The notes: a model not told the origin generated them from the letters alone. A stretch of 64,000 bases of DNA from Methanoregula sp. UBA64 (GCF_002502735.1 NZ_DAQC01000001.1:861229-925228), one strand, 5' to 3'. Numbered from the stretch's first letter, positions 8,094 to 16,489 are shown. Numbers and translations are program-made.

Positions 8094-8409
8094 AGCGCAC
8101 CGGCAGGTACCGGTCCCGGGCGGGAACCACACGGGATCCGGATCGATCGTTTTTCTCCTCATTTTCCAAATTTTGGATCATTTTTTCGAAAAAAATGCAG
8201 GGAACTCCAGCAAAAATGCAGGAAAAATGTTGAAAAAACCTGACATTTCACAATAAAATAAGAGCGTTTATAAAGAACGGCAGGAAAATTCCTCTTGTTT
8301 GAGCACTGTTCTCAAACCGTTTCAGGGTCACGATTCCTGCACCCGATTCAGGCGGTGCACGCGGGTCCTCTTACGAACATATCCACTCACGTTTGTGAGG
8401 AGTGAATTC
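8094..8409 (+). promoter_or_regulatory. Promoter and structured leader of the glutamate synthase-like gene
   Basis: A TATA box (TTTATAAA, about 8268-8275) is followed by AGGAA-AA-TTCCT (8282-8293), which resembles an NrpR operator but with only two bases between the half-sites. The predicted transcript start near 8298 coincides with the inverted repeat GTTTGAG-N7-CTCAAAC (8297-8317). A second small hairpin, CTCAC-GTTT-GTGAG (8386-8399), overlaps the SD (GTGAGGAG, 8395-8402) and could mask it. The first 150 bases of the gap hold nothing recognised. Confidence 0.5.
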
Positions 8410-10002
8410 ATGAGCAATTTACGACAACCCAATGCAAACGAGGCAACGGGTACGGTCAACCGCTCGCGGAACGTTGTTCCGTGTTCCGGTATCTGTACCC
8501 GCTGCATGGACGGCTGCAAGGGCAGTTGCGAGATCTGGCTTTCGTCATTCAGGGGCAGGGAGGTTCTCTATCCCGGCCCGTTTGGCGCGATCACCGCAGG
8601 TGCCGACAAGAACTATCCCGTCGATTACTCCCACCTCAACATCCAGGGCTATGCCGTGGGGGCACGCGGGCTTCCCAAAGGAACAAATGCCAGTCCCGAT
8701 ACAGCGGTCTTCTCAACCGTGGATACCGAGACCGAGTACGGATGGGACAAGAAAGTAAAGATGAAACTCCCGATCTTTACCGGGGCGCTCGGATCCACGG
8801 AGATCGCACGGGCCAACTGGGAACACTTCGCGGTCGGCGCTGCCATCTCCGGCATCACGCTCGTCTGCGGGGAAAATGTCTGCGGGATCGACCCGGGCCT
8901 CAAACGCGACAAGAACGGCAAGGTCACGCTCTCGCCCGAGATGGACCGCCGGATCACCACCTACCAGAAATTCCAGAAGGGCTACGGGGAAATTCTCGTC
9001 CAGATGAATGTCGAAGACACCCGGCTTGGAACCGCGGAGTACGTCTCGGCAAAACACAACCTGGACACCATCGAGCTCAAGTGGGGCCAGGGTGCAAAAT
9101 GCATCGGCGGCGAAATCAAGGTCACCTCGCTCGAACGGGCCATCGAGTTAAAAAAACGGGGCTACATTGTCCTCCCGGACCCGACATTAAAGGAGAACCA
9201 GGCCGCATTTAAGGCCGGCGCAATACGGGAATTCGAGCGCCACTCCCGGCTCGGTTTTGTCACAAAAGAGGGGTTCCTCGAAGAGATCGACCGGCTCCGC
9301 GATATCGGTTTTAAGCGCGTGACGCTCAAGACCGGCGCGTACTCCATGGTCGAGCTCGCAATGGCGCTGCGCTACTGCTCCGAAGCAAAGATCGACCTGT
9401 TGACCATCGATGGCGCACCCGGCGGGACCGGCATGAGCCCGTGGCCGATGATGAACGAATGGGGCATCCCGACCTTCTACCTCCAGTCGCTCACCTACGA
9501 ATTCTGCCAGAAACTGGAGAAGAAAGGGATGCGGGTCCCGGACCTCGCCATGGCCGGCGGGTTCTCGGACGAACCCGGCGTGTTCAAGGCCCTTGCGATG
9601 GGCAGCCCGTACTTCAAGGCAGTCTGCATGGGCAGGGGACTTATGATCCCCGGCATGGTGGGCAAGAATATCGAGAAGTGGCTTGCCGCCGGCGACCTGC
9701 CCAAGTCGGTCTCCCGGTACGGCAGCACCAAAGAAGAGATCTTTGTCTGCTACGAGGAACTCAAGGAAAAATACGGCGCAAAGATCGCGCAGATCCCGAT
9801 GGGCGCCGTGGGCATCTACACCTATGCGCAGAAGTTTAAGACCGGTCTCCAGCAGATCATGGCAGGCAGCCGTAACTTCCGGCTCTCGACCATGTCCCGC
9901 GGGGACGTAATGGCTTTGACCGAAGAGGCCTCCGAGATCTCGGGGATCCCGTACGTCATGGAAGCCCGGTACGACGAGGCGATGGCCGCACTGCTCGACT
10001 GA
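8410..10002 (+). CDS. FMN-binding glutamate synthase-family protein
   Basis: 530 residues, starting at the ATG seven bases after GGAG. The head has an unusual cysteine cluster (C25, C29, C32, C36, C40 in CSGICTRCMDGCKGSC), which probably binds an iron-sulfur cluster. The rest is the glutamate synthase central/FMN TIM-barrel: KWGQGAKCIGGEIK, LLTIDGAPGGTGMSP and GRGLMIPGMVGK match phosphate- and FMN-binding loops. The protein lacks the amidotransferase and GXGXG domains, which the split enzyme at 16.5-19.8 kb has as separate subunits. It is therefore a paralogue of uncertain reaction, either an ammonia-using or partner-dependent glutamate synthase, or another FMN oxidoreductase. It stands alone near nitrogen genes, which supports a nitrogen role. 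Confidence 0.88.
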   Translation: MSNLRQPNANEATGTVNRSRNVVPCSGICTRCMDGCKGSCEIWLSSFRGREVLYPGPFGAITAGADKNYPVDYSHLNIQGYAVGARGLPKGTNASPDTAVFSTVDTETEYGWDKKVKMKLPIFTGALGSTEIARANWEHFAVGAAISGITLVCGENVCGIDPGLKRDKNGKVTLSPEMDRRITTYQKFQKGYGEILVQMNVEDTRLGTAEYVSAKHNLDTIELKWGQGAKCIGGEIKVTSLERAIELKKRGYIVLPDPTLKENQAAFKAGAIREFERHSRLGFVTKEGFLEEIDRLRDIGFKRVTLKTGAYSMVELAMALRYCSEAKIDLLTIDGAPGGTGMSPWPMMNEWGIPTFYLQSLTYEFCQKLEKKGMRVPDLAMAGGFSDEPGVFKALAMGSPYFKAVCMGRGLMIPGMVGKNIEKWLAAGDLPKSVSRYGSTKEEIFVCYEELKEKYGAKIAQIPMGAVGIYTYAQKFKTGLQQIMAGSRNFRLSTMSRGDVMALTEEASEISGIPYVMEARYDEAMAALLD

Positions 10003-10098
10003 AATTATAAAACAGGATACGTCCCGGCATTCCCTGGTTGGACGGGGAGTGCCCCTTTTTTTATGCCCGGGGTTTGCACAACCTCATCCGGGGTTTTC

Positions 10099-11247
10099 TT
10101 ACGTTTTATCCGGTTCCTTTTCTGAAAAGGTCTTGAGGATATCTAACGAGATCTTTGTCCCAAGCGATGGCTGGAGGGACTCGATCCACAGGAAAAACCC
10201 TACCCGCGAGGGGGTCGGCCGTTCGAACCGGAAATGGCCGTCCTTTGTCTGGATCATCTTGAGGAACTCACGTTTCTGCCGGGACCGGAGATAGATGATC
10301 AGTTCGTAACCGGGAAGGTCCATGGCAATGATCGCTTTCGAGTAGTACTGGAAAAATTCCGCAAACGGGACGCGTTTTCCCTTGACCACGAGTCCGTAGT
10401 CATCGCAGACCGCCTTGATGGCATGCGGGTAGAGCGCCCCGTACAGGATCTTTTTCACGATCGCCTCGGTCTCGGTTTGCGGCGCCATGCCCGGCTTTTG
10501 CTGCCCGCGCGTGATCCCGGCGAAGATCCGGGCCCGGTACTCGTCGTGGCATTTCCGGTAATCGATCGGGTGTTTGATCGGAATGTCGGTCGCTCTTATC
10601 AGCTTCGGGTGGTTGGTGGGTTTCGTGTACAGGATCCGGGGACGGTAATGCTTCACGAGGCCTTTGAGCTCTTCACAGGAGCTCGTGTGGATGATCGCAT
10701 TGTCGGGATCTTTACTCAGCCGTTTTACCACGGAATAGTTGGAGATGTCGATGGACGAGATCAACAGGAAGGGAACGTGCTCCTGGCCGTAGAGGTACCC
10801 GAGCAGCCGTTTTTTGAATGCGATCTCGATCTCGAACTCTTTTAGATCGGCCGGGGAGGTGACGACCTCGCCAAAGGACACGTTGTTATTGGAATCGACA
10901 AGAATGAGATCGAACTCGGCAAGATCCTGCCCGTTGCCGCGGAACGTGATGTCCCCGTATTTTGAATAGAAGACGCCGTTCTGGCCGAGCCGCGCCTGGG
11001 CGCCGGCCCGTGGGGCATCGGCGCCTTTCCGGGCAATGTACTTTATCCGGTCGGTCTTCTGCGAGATGTCGAGGAACATCTCGTACACGATCGCCTCGAA
11101 CCAGCGCCCTTCTGCCGTACGCATGGGCTCGATATCAGGGGAGAAGAGTTTTTTCCGTTCGAGCGTGTTCATGTGCCGCGTGGCATTGAGCGCGATGGCA
11201 GCAGAGGGCCTGAAATTCTTAAAATTCGCTTTCAGCCACGGGATCAT
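10099..11247 (-). CDS. Conserved hypothetical protein, possible nuclease-like fold
   Basis: 382 residues from the ATG at 11247 (MIPWLKANFKNF). An in-frame start at 11364 exists, but its extra 39 residues look non-coding. No clear SD is visible for either. The segment EFDLILVDSNNNVSFGEVV (about residues 113-131) has the D-x(n)-E spacing of PD-(D/E)XK enzymes but lacks the lysine, so this is only a hint. The C-terminal half is basic, with LRSRQKREFLKMI and a FRFERPTPSRVGFFLW tail. It lies downstream of glnK on the same strand, but a gap of more than 400 bases and a T-run separate them. Confidence 0.6.
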   Translation of the reverse strand: MIPWLKANFKNFRPSAAIALNATRHMNTLERKKLFSPDIEPMRTAEGRWFEAIVYEMFLDISQKTDRIKYIARKGADAPRAGAQARLGQNGVFYSKYGDITFRGNGQDLAEFDLILVDSNNNVSFGEVVTSPADLKEFEIEIAFKKRLLGYLYGQEHVPFLLISSIDISNYSVVKRLSKDPDNAIIHTSSCEELKGLVKHYRPRILYTKPTNHPKLIRATDIPIKHPIDYRKCHDEYRARIFAGITRGQQKPGMAPQTETEAIVKKILYGALYPHAIKAVCDDYGLVVKGKRVPFAEFFQYYSKAIIAMDLPGYELIIYLRSRQKREFLKMIQTKDGHFRFERPTPSRVGFFLWIESLQPSLGTKISLDILKTFSEKEPDKT

Positions 11248-11656
11248 GATTGTTACTTTATGGGTTTGGCGCCATGGTAAATAACAATCTGCATTAAATC
11301 CTCCGACCGGATCCTGTCCCGGGAGCGGTAAAGTAATTCTCCGTGAGGGGGATGCTTTTTTCACCCGGTTTTATCCTTTGGCATGGCCCGAAGAGGTATA
11401 ACGGGCTAAAACCGGTAATTTTTTTTTAGAGCGCGAAAGGACGCCCGGGCAGCCATGCCCGGACCAACCGGGCAACCCGGATCAGATCCTCGGTAAGAGA
11501 TGAGAAAACCGTCGCATGCGTTTGACCGGAAATACTACCGGTTCTTTTAAAAAAAAAACAGACGGGGTGGGTGTGGAGATCCCAAGCCCCGTGAACATGA
11601 GTCTGCTGCATTTTGTTGGACGTATGGGTTATTGTGGTTTTACGGTTCCTGTTTTT
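11248..11656 (-). other. Gap with glnK terminator tract
   Basis: 409 bases. On the minus strand a ten-base T-run (complement of the A-run at 11549-11558) lies about 100 bases past the glnK stop and probably ends the amt-glnK transcript. No convincing gene or SD is present in the remainder. The promoter of the downstream hypothetical gene must lie between 11250 and 11400 but has no clear TATA box. Confidence 0.5.
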
Positions 11657-11986
11657 TTAGGATTCCACATCACCGGTCCTGATCCGTATGGATTTCTCGA
11701 CCGGCACAATGAAGATCTTGCCGTCGCCGATCTTGCCGGTCCGTGCGGCACCCGTAAGTGTTGCAACCAGGTCGTCGACCGCACTGTCGCGGATTACGAT
11801 CTCGAGCTTGACCTTGGGCAGGAGGTCGACCGTCATCTTTCCGCCGCGGTATTCGAGCGAGATCCCTTTCTGCTCGCCGCGACCCTTGACTTCCGTGATG
11901 GTCATGCCGACATAGCCTTTGTCTTCAAGCGCTTTTTTTACGAACTCGAACCGTTCCGGTTTGATAATTGCTGTAACCATTTTCAT
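11657..11986 (-). CDS. glnK: PII nitrogen-sensor protein GlnK (amt-linked)
   Basis: 109 residues. The ATG at 11986 is chosen because GGTGAT lies four bases upstream, an ideal archaeal SD; an in-frame GTG at 11995 lies inside that SD. PII motifs are the MKMVTAIIKPERF head, the T-loop QKGISLEYRGGKMTV, and the C-terminal B-loop TGKIGDGKIFIVPVE that binds ATP/ADP. PII trimers sense 2-oxoglutarate and energy, and GlnK plugs the adjacent Amt channel when ammonium is plentiful. The uridylylated tyrosine of E. coli (position 51) is Met here. Methanogens are not known to use uridylylation, so control is expected through ligand binding alone. The gene follows amt by 20 bases. Confidence 0.95.
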   Translation of the reverse strand: MKMVTAIIKPERFEFVKKALEDKGYVGMTITEVKGRGEQKGISLEYRGGKMTVDLLPKVKLEIVIRDSAVDDLVATLTGAARTGKIGDGKIFIVPVEKSIRIRTGDVES

Positions 11987-12006
11987 TTTTATCACCCGGA
12001 AAAATA

Positions 12007-13215
12007 TCAGGCCCTCTCACCATGCTGTGAGATGTCGAGCCCGACATATTCCTCTTCCTCGCTCACCCGCAGGCCCATCGTTTTGTCCACGATGACTGCG
12101 AGGATATATGTGACCACAAAGGCGTAGATTACCGCCGCTCCTGCACCGACAATCTGGGCGGTGAACTGGTGGACATTGCCTTCAATCAGGCCCGATGCAC
12201 CGTTCACTGCTGCAGAGGCAAAGATACCGGTTGCGATTGCACCCCAGAGACCTCCCATGCCGTGGACTGCCCACGCATCAAGGCTCTCATCGATGCCCTT
12301 GCCCTGACGCCAGAGCATGATACCGTAGCACATTGCACCTGCAACTGCACCGATCAGGATCGATGCCGGTACTGTTACGAACCCGGCTGCGGGCGTGATA
12401 GCCACAAGGCCCGCCACTGCGCCGGACACGAACCCAAGGGAACTCGGCTTGCCGCCGTGTGCCCAGGAGACGAGCATCCAGACGATTGCTGCGGTTGCCG
12501 TTGCCGTGTTCGTGGTGACGAACGCCTGGACTGCGAGGCCGTTTGCTGCGACCGCACTGCCTGCGTTAAACCCGAACCAGCCAAACCAGAGCAGGACCGC
12601 ACCGAGGATGGACCACGGGATATTGGCCGGCTCCATGGCGTACTTGCCAAATCCTACACGTTTACCAATCACCAGGGCGAGTGCCAGTGCGGCAAACCCT
12701 GAACTGATATGGACGACCGTGCCGCCGGCGAAATCGATTGCGCCGAACTGGGATGTCCAGCCGCCTCCCCAGACCCAGTGGGCGAGCGGGTCATAGACAA
12801 TCGTTGTCCAGAGCAGGGCAAAGACAAGGTATGCGCTGAACTTGATACGCTCTGCAAACCCTGACGTGACGATTGCCATCGTGACCGTGGCAAACACCAG
12901 CTGGAACACCATGTAGAGCATTCCGGGGATGATCTGGCTGTACGGCCCGGGGTCGTTCATGCTGACACCGTTTAAGCCCAGGTACTGCAGGTTGCCGATA
13001 AAGCCGCCTACATCGGGCCCGAATGCCAGACTGTACCCGATCAGCACCCACTGGACACTCACGAGTGCGAATGCCACAAATGAGAGCGTGATCATGTCGA
13101 TGAAGTTTTTCTTCCGTACAAGACCGCCGTAGAAGAACCCGACTCCCGGCGTCATGATCATGACAAGCGCCGTTGAGGCGAGCACCCATGCAATTGCTCC
13201 AGAATCCATTACCAT
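12007..13215 (-). CDS. amt: Ammonium transporter Amt (twin-histidine type)
   Basis: 402 residues and eleven membrane helices, as usual for Amt/MEP/Rh channels. The ATG at 13215 follows AGGTGA with good spacing; a GTG at 13224 sits inside that SD. The channel-lining pair is intact: H169 in FAGGTVVHISSG and the second His in DESLDAWAVHGMGGLWG. Amt recruits and conducts ammonium under nitrogen limitation as a trimer. It is the first gene of an amt-glnK operon. Its promoter, with an NrpR operator, lies more than 200 bases upstream. It is closely similar to the second amt gene just upstream, so the two probably arose by duplication. Confidence 0.96.
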   Translation of the reverse strand: MVMDSGAIAWVLASTALVMIMTPGVGFFYGGLVRKKNFIDMITLSFVAFALVSVQWVLIGYSLAFGPDVGGFIGNLQYLGLNGVSMNDPGPYSQIIPGMLYMVFQLVFATVTMAIVTSGFAERIKFSAYLVFALLWTTIVYDPLAHWVWGGGWTSQFGAIDFAGGTVVHISSGFAALALALVIGKRVGFGKYAMEPANIPWSILGAVLLWFGWFGFNAGSAVAANGLAVQAFVTTNTATATAAIVWMLVSWAHGGKPSSLGFVSGAVAGLVAITPAAGFVTVPASILIGAVAGAMCYGIMLWRQGKGIDESLDAWAVHGMGGLWGAIATGIFASAAVNGASGLIEGNVHQFTAQIVGAGAAVIYAFVVTYILAVIVDKTMGLRVSEEEEYVGLDISQHGERA

Positions 13216-13436
13216 TCCATTCACCTGATGTAAACGTTTCTGATTTTATGCACCAGCCCATATATTTTTTTAGCAATACGGGCAGGTACGGGAATCTTCC
13301 CATGAGACTGCCCAAAAAGGCAGCAAAGACCAGTGAGCAGTCCCGGATAGGAAGTCCGGTCCCCGAGAGAGTTGGCCTTTGCGCTTCTTGGACAAGGGAG
13401 ATTCGCTGGTGGAGTTTTGTGATTCGCTAAGATTGT
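13216..13436 (-). ncRNA. Long structured 5' leader of amt-glnK (putative regulatory RNA)
   Basis: From the TATA box (complement of 13459-13466) the transcript should begin near 13437, leaving about 220 bases before the amt start. Read on the minus strand, the leader can form three hairpins: CCGGA/TCCGG (13342-13358), CTGCC/GGCAG (13307-13322) and GGGAA/TTCCC (13289-13300). No short open frame with an SD is evident in it. A second, AT-rich TATA-like element (about 13259-13272) could give a shorter transcript. It might be a riboswitch-like leader, an sRNA processed from it, or simply a long untranslated region. Confidence 0.4.
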
Positions 13437-13441
13437 AGGAA

Positions 13442-13466
13442 GGAAATTCTATTCCTACACTTATAA
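13442..13466 (-). promoter_or_regulatory. amt-glnK promoter with NrpR-type operator
   Basis: GGAA (13442-13445), six bases, then TTCC (13452-13455) is a perfect match to GGAA-N6-TTCC, the operator of the methanogen nitrogen repressor NrpR. It sits directly downstream of the TATA box TTTATAAG (complement of 13459-13466), where a bound repressor would block initiation. The surrounding bases extend symmetry to GTAGGAA...TTCCTAC. NrpR itself is not encoded in this window. Confidence 0.75.
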
Positions 13467-13659
13467 ACATTGTTATTTTACCCCTCCCCTGCACCCGTAC
13501 AGAAAGCGTATATGCGGCCCACCAGTGCCGGTGTAAAAACGCGCAGAGAAACGAAGATCCCAAAACCAAGAGACAAAAACCGGGCAACGACCCGGGACAG
13601 ATCGCACGTGCAGATGCGCACGGGAAACAGAAAGATTCCAGAGAAAAGAAAAACGGGGA

Positions 13660-14856
13660 TTATGCCCGTTCGCCGTACTGGCAGATATCGAGACCCACGT
13701 ACTCTTCATCGGCCGTGACGCGGAGTCCCAGGGTGCGATCGATCGCCCAGGCAACAATGTACGTGACAACAAAGGCATAGACGAGCGCGGCAAACGCCCC
13801 GATTGTATTTGCCACCATCTGGTGTACGTTCCCTTCAAAGAGACCCGTGAACCCGGCCACTGCTGCTGCCGCAAAAAGACCGGTGGCAAGCGTTCCCCAC
13901 AGGCCGCTCATGCCGTGGATTGCCCACGCATCGAGGCTCTCGTCCAGCTGTCGGCGGATCCGCCAGAGCATCATCACAAAACTGAGCACGCCGGCAACCG
14001 CGCCAATGAGGATTGCCGTAAGCGGCGTCACGAACCCGGCGGCCGGCGTAATAGCGACCATGCCGGCAATTGCCCCGCTCACCATCCCCAGAGAACTGGG
14101 CTTGCCATTATACCAGCTGGCAAACATCCAGGCAAGCGCACCGGCCGCGGCGGCAGTGTTCGTGTTGACAAACGCGGTAACGGCACTTGCATTTACCGCA
14201 AGGGCGCTCCCCGCGTTAAACCCGAACCAGCCGAACCAGAGCAGTGCGGCGCCGAGAAGCGCAATGGGAATATTGTGAGGCTCCATCGAATATTCCCCAA
14301 AGCCGGCCCGTTTCCCGATCACCATCGCAAGCGCAAGCGCGGCAAACCCGGAACAGATCTCGACCACCGTTCCCCCGGCAAAATCGATCATGCCCATCTG
14401 CTGCGCCCAGCCGCCGCCCCATGCCCAGTGGGCAATCGGGCAGTACACGACCGTCACCCAGACAAGCACGAACAGAATGAACGACGAAAGCCGGATCCGT
14501 TCCGCAACTGCCGAAGTGACGATCGTGATCGTTACTGCCGCAAAGAAGAGCTGGAAGACCATGAAGATGAGCGGCGGGTATGCCGCACTGCCGGCATCCG
14601 CACTCACTCCCGAGAGTCCCATGTACTGGAGGTTCCCGATGAAACCGCCCACATCCGGCCCGAACGCAAGCGAGTATCCAAAGAGGATCCACTGGATGCT
14701 CACGAGCGAGAGCACGATGAACGACAATGCGATCATCGAGATAAAGTTCTTCTTCCTGACAAGACCGCCATAAAAGAACCCGACGCCCGGGGTCATCAGC
14801 ATGACAAGAAGTGCCGAGACCATGAGCCAGGTAGTAACACCGGTATCCAGAGCCAT
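13660..14856 (-). CDS. amt: Ammonium transporter Amt, His-to-Glu variant
   Basis: 398 residues from the ATG six bases after GGAG. It has the full eleven-helix Amt fold and the same GFFYGGLVRKKNF first loop as its neighbour. The first histidine of the twin-His pore is replaced: FAGGTVVEICSG has E166 where the paralogue has His, while the second His (H314 in AWAIHGMSGLWG) is kept. The same exchange is known in fungal Mep1/Mep3-type transporters, where it changes pH dependence and flux. This copy has no glnK of its own directly downstream. It lies 162 bases after glnA, so it may be co-transcribed with glnA. Confidence 0.95.
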   Translation of the reverse strand: MALDTGVTTWLMVSALLVMLMTPGVGFFYGGLVRKKNFISMIALSFIVLSLVSIQWILFGYSLAFGPDVGGFIGNLQYMGLSGVSADAGSAAYPPLIFMVFQLFFAAVTITIVTSAVAERIRLSSFILFVLVWVTVVYCPIAHWAWGGGWAQQMGMIDFAGGTVVEICSGFAALALAMVIGKRAGFGEYSMEPHNIPIALLGAALLWFGWFGFNAGSALAVNASAVTAFVNTNTAAAAGALAWMFASWYNGKPSSLGMVSGAIAGMVAITPAAGFVTPLTAILIGAVAGVLSFVMMLWRIRRQLDESLDAWAIHGMSGLWGTLATGLFAAAAVAGFTGLFEGNVHQMVANTIGAFAALVYAFVVTYIVAWAIDRTLGLRVTADEEYVGLDICQYGERA

Positions 14857-15018
14857 AATATTCTCCTGTAACTGTGATGCAGGGATCCGATCCCTGTTTT
14901 TTGCTTCCTGCTCCTGCCTGCCCGCAGGCAGCATACGCGGAGCCTGACGTAAAGGCGCAGTTACCGGATGAAAAGTCCAGCCTGTTCCTGGAGGATTAAT
15001 TAAAAAATTTTAGGGAAA
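14857..15018 (-). other. glnA-amt spacer with two inverted repeats
   Basis: CAGGGATC-C-GATCCCTG (14880-14896) is a perfect 8-base inverted repeat directly followed on the plus strand by six Ts. A CTGCC/GGCAG pair lies about 20 bases away. On the minus strand these fall between glnA and amt and could attenuate read-through or act as an RNA processing site. No GGAA-N6-TTCC element is present here. Confidence 0.4.
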
Positions 15019-16344
15019 TTAGTAGGTCGCGAGGTAGCGGTCCAGTTCCCACGGGTGAACCGTGAGACGGAACGCATCGGTCTCGGCCTCTGCAATGTTT
15101 GTTAAGGTTTCGAGGATGTGCGGACCGAGCACATCGCAGAGCACCTGATCCTTTAACAGGTACTGGTGCGCTTCTGCAAGACTGCCGGGCAGCATATCGA
15201 TCTTCATCTTCTTCCTCTCTTTGGGAGTGAGGTGGTAGATGTTGGTGTTGGTCGAGTCCGGCGGCATGATCTTGTTTTTCACGCCATCGAGACCGGCCGC
15301 GAGCATGCAGGCGAACGTGAGGTACGGGTTGCACATCGGGTCCGGGCTGCGGAACTCGGCACGGGTGCTGTTGCCCCGGGCTGCCGGCACCCGGATGAGC
15401 GCGGACCGGTTCGTGGTGCTCCACGAGATATAACAGGGTGCTTCGTAACCGGGCACGAGGCGGCGGTACGAGTTGATGGTCGGGTTTGCAACCCGGGTGA
15501 TGGCCTTTGCGTGCTTTAAGAGACCGCCGATGTAGTAGAGAGCGGTGTCGGAGAGGCCGTCTTTTGCATTTGCATCGAAGAACGCATTCTTGCCGTTCTT
15601 TGCAAGCGAGCCGTGGGTGTGCATGCCGCTGCCGTTAATCTTTGCGATCGGCTTTGCCATGAAGGACGCATGCAGGCCGTACTTGAGCGCAATGGCCTTT
15701 GTCGCAAACTTAAAGGTCATGACCCGGTCTGCGGTCGTAAGTGCATCTGCATACTTGAAGTCGATCTCGTGCTGGCTCTCGGCAACTTCGTGGTGGGACA
15801 TCTCGATCTCAAATCCCATCGAGCTTAACGCGAGCACAATGTCGCGGCGCACGTCTTCGGCCTTGTCCTGCGGGGCGAGATCGAAGTAACAGCCCTGGTC
15901 CACGAACTGCGTGGTCGGCTTGCCGTCCACCATGTTGAAGAGGAAGAATTCCAGTTCCGGGCCGGTGTTGAAGGTGTAGCCCATCTTCGATGCGGTTGCC
16001 ATGGCCTTTTCGAGCACATAGCGGGGATCGCCTTCGAACGGCTTGTTCCCGTACGTGTACACATCGCACATGAACCGGGCAACCCGTCCTTCCTGCGGCC
16101 GCCAGGGGAGGACCGCATACGATGCCGGGTCGGGCTTTAAGAGCATATCGGACTCTTCGATCCGGGTAAATCCTTCGATCGAAGATCCGTCAAACCAGAT
16201 CCCGTCGGTTAAGGCTTTTTCCGCCTGGACCACCGGGATTGCCGCATTTTTGGGCATACCGGGGACATCGGTGAACTGAAGCCGGATAAACTGAACCTTA
16301 TCGGCCTCGATTTTCTTCAGCAACTTGGATACGTCCGCAGACAT
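15019..16344 (-). CDS. glnA: Glutamine synthetase type I
   Basis: 441 residues, the length of the GSI-alpha group. It makes glutamine from glutamate, ammonia and ATP as a dodecamer. Landmarks are DGSSIEGF near residue 52, GPELEFFLF with metal-binding glutamates, GSGMHTHGSL, NPTINSYRRLVPGYEAP, and RAEFRSPDP. The adenylylation-site region of GSI-beta enzymes is absent, which fits direct control by 2-oxoglutarate and PII-type proteins in methanogens. The ATG is preceded by a short leader without an SD but with a TATA box and NrpR operator immediately upstream. It heads a minus-strand series glnA, amt, amt, glnK. Confidence 0.97.
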   Translation of the reverse strand: MSADVSKLLKKIEADKVQFIRLQFTDVPGMPKNAAIPVVQAEKALTDGIWFDGSSIEGFTRIEESDMLLKPDPASYAVLPWRPQEGRVARFMCDVYTYGNKPFEGDPRYVLEKAMATASKMGYTFNTGPELEFFLFNMVDGKPTTQFVDQGCYFDLAPQDKAEDVRRDIVLALSSMGFEIEMSHHEVAESQHEIDFKYADALTTADRVMTFKFATKAIALKYGLHASFMAKPIAKINGSGMHTHGSLAKNGKNAFFDANAKDGLSDTALYYIGGLLKHAKAITRVANPTINSYRRLVPGYEAPCYISWSTTNRSALIRVPAARGNSTRAEFRSPDPMCNPYLTFACMLAAGLDGVKNKIMPPDSTNTNIYHLTPKERKKMKIDMLPGSLAEAHQYLLKDQVLCDVLGPHILETLTNIAEAETDAFRLTVHPWELDRYLATY

Positions 16345-16347
16345 AAT

Positions 16348-16379
16348 GGAAATTAATTTCCAACCAATCAGATTTATAT
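16348..16379 (-). promoter_or_regulatory. glnA promoter with perfect NrpR operator
   Basis: GGAAATTAATTTCC (16348-16361) is fully palindromic and fits GGAA-N6-TTCC exactly. Read on the minus strand it follows the TATA box GATATAAAT (about 16371-16380) and ends four bases before the glnA ATG. The transcript start would fall inside the operator and leave almost no leader. This is the classic arrangement for NrpR repression relieved by 2-oxoglutarate. Confidence 0.82.
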
Positions 16380-16489
16380 CTTCTGAACAAACGTTCTAGG
16401 AGAGAATGTACTATCCAGAAATGCCGGAACGATTACATTCAATTCTGCGAAGCATTCACTAGTATAGGATATCCCGATTGTGATGGAAA

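Noticed and set aside
13842..14871. Antisense frame opposite the second amt gene
   Set aside because: The plus-strand protein is extremely charged and repetitive, as expected from the complement of membrane-helix codons.
16404..16440. GAATGTA/TACATTC pair upstream of the glutamate synthase operon as an NrpR site
   Set aside because: The sequence and spacing (23 bases) do not match GGAA-N6-TTCC; it may be chance.
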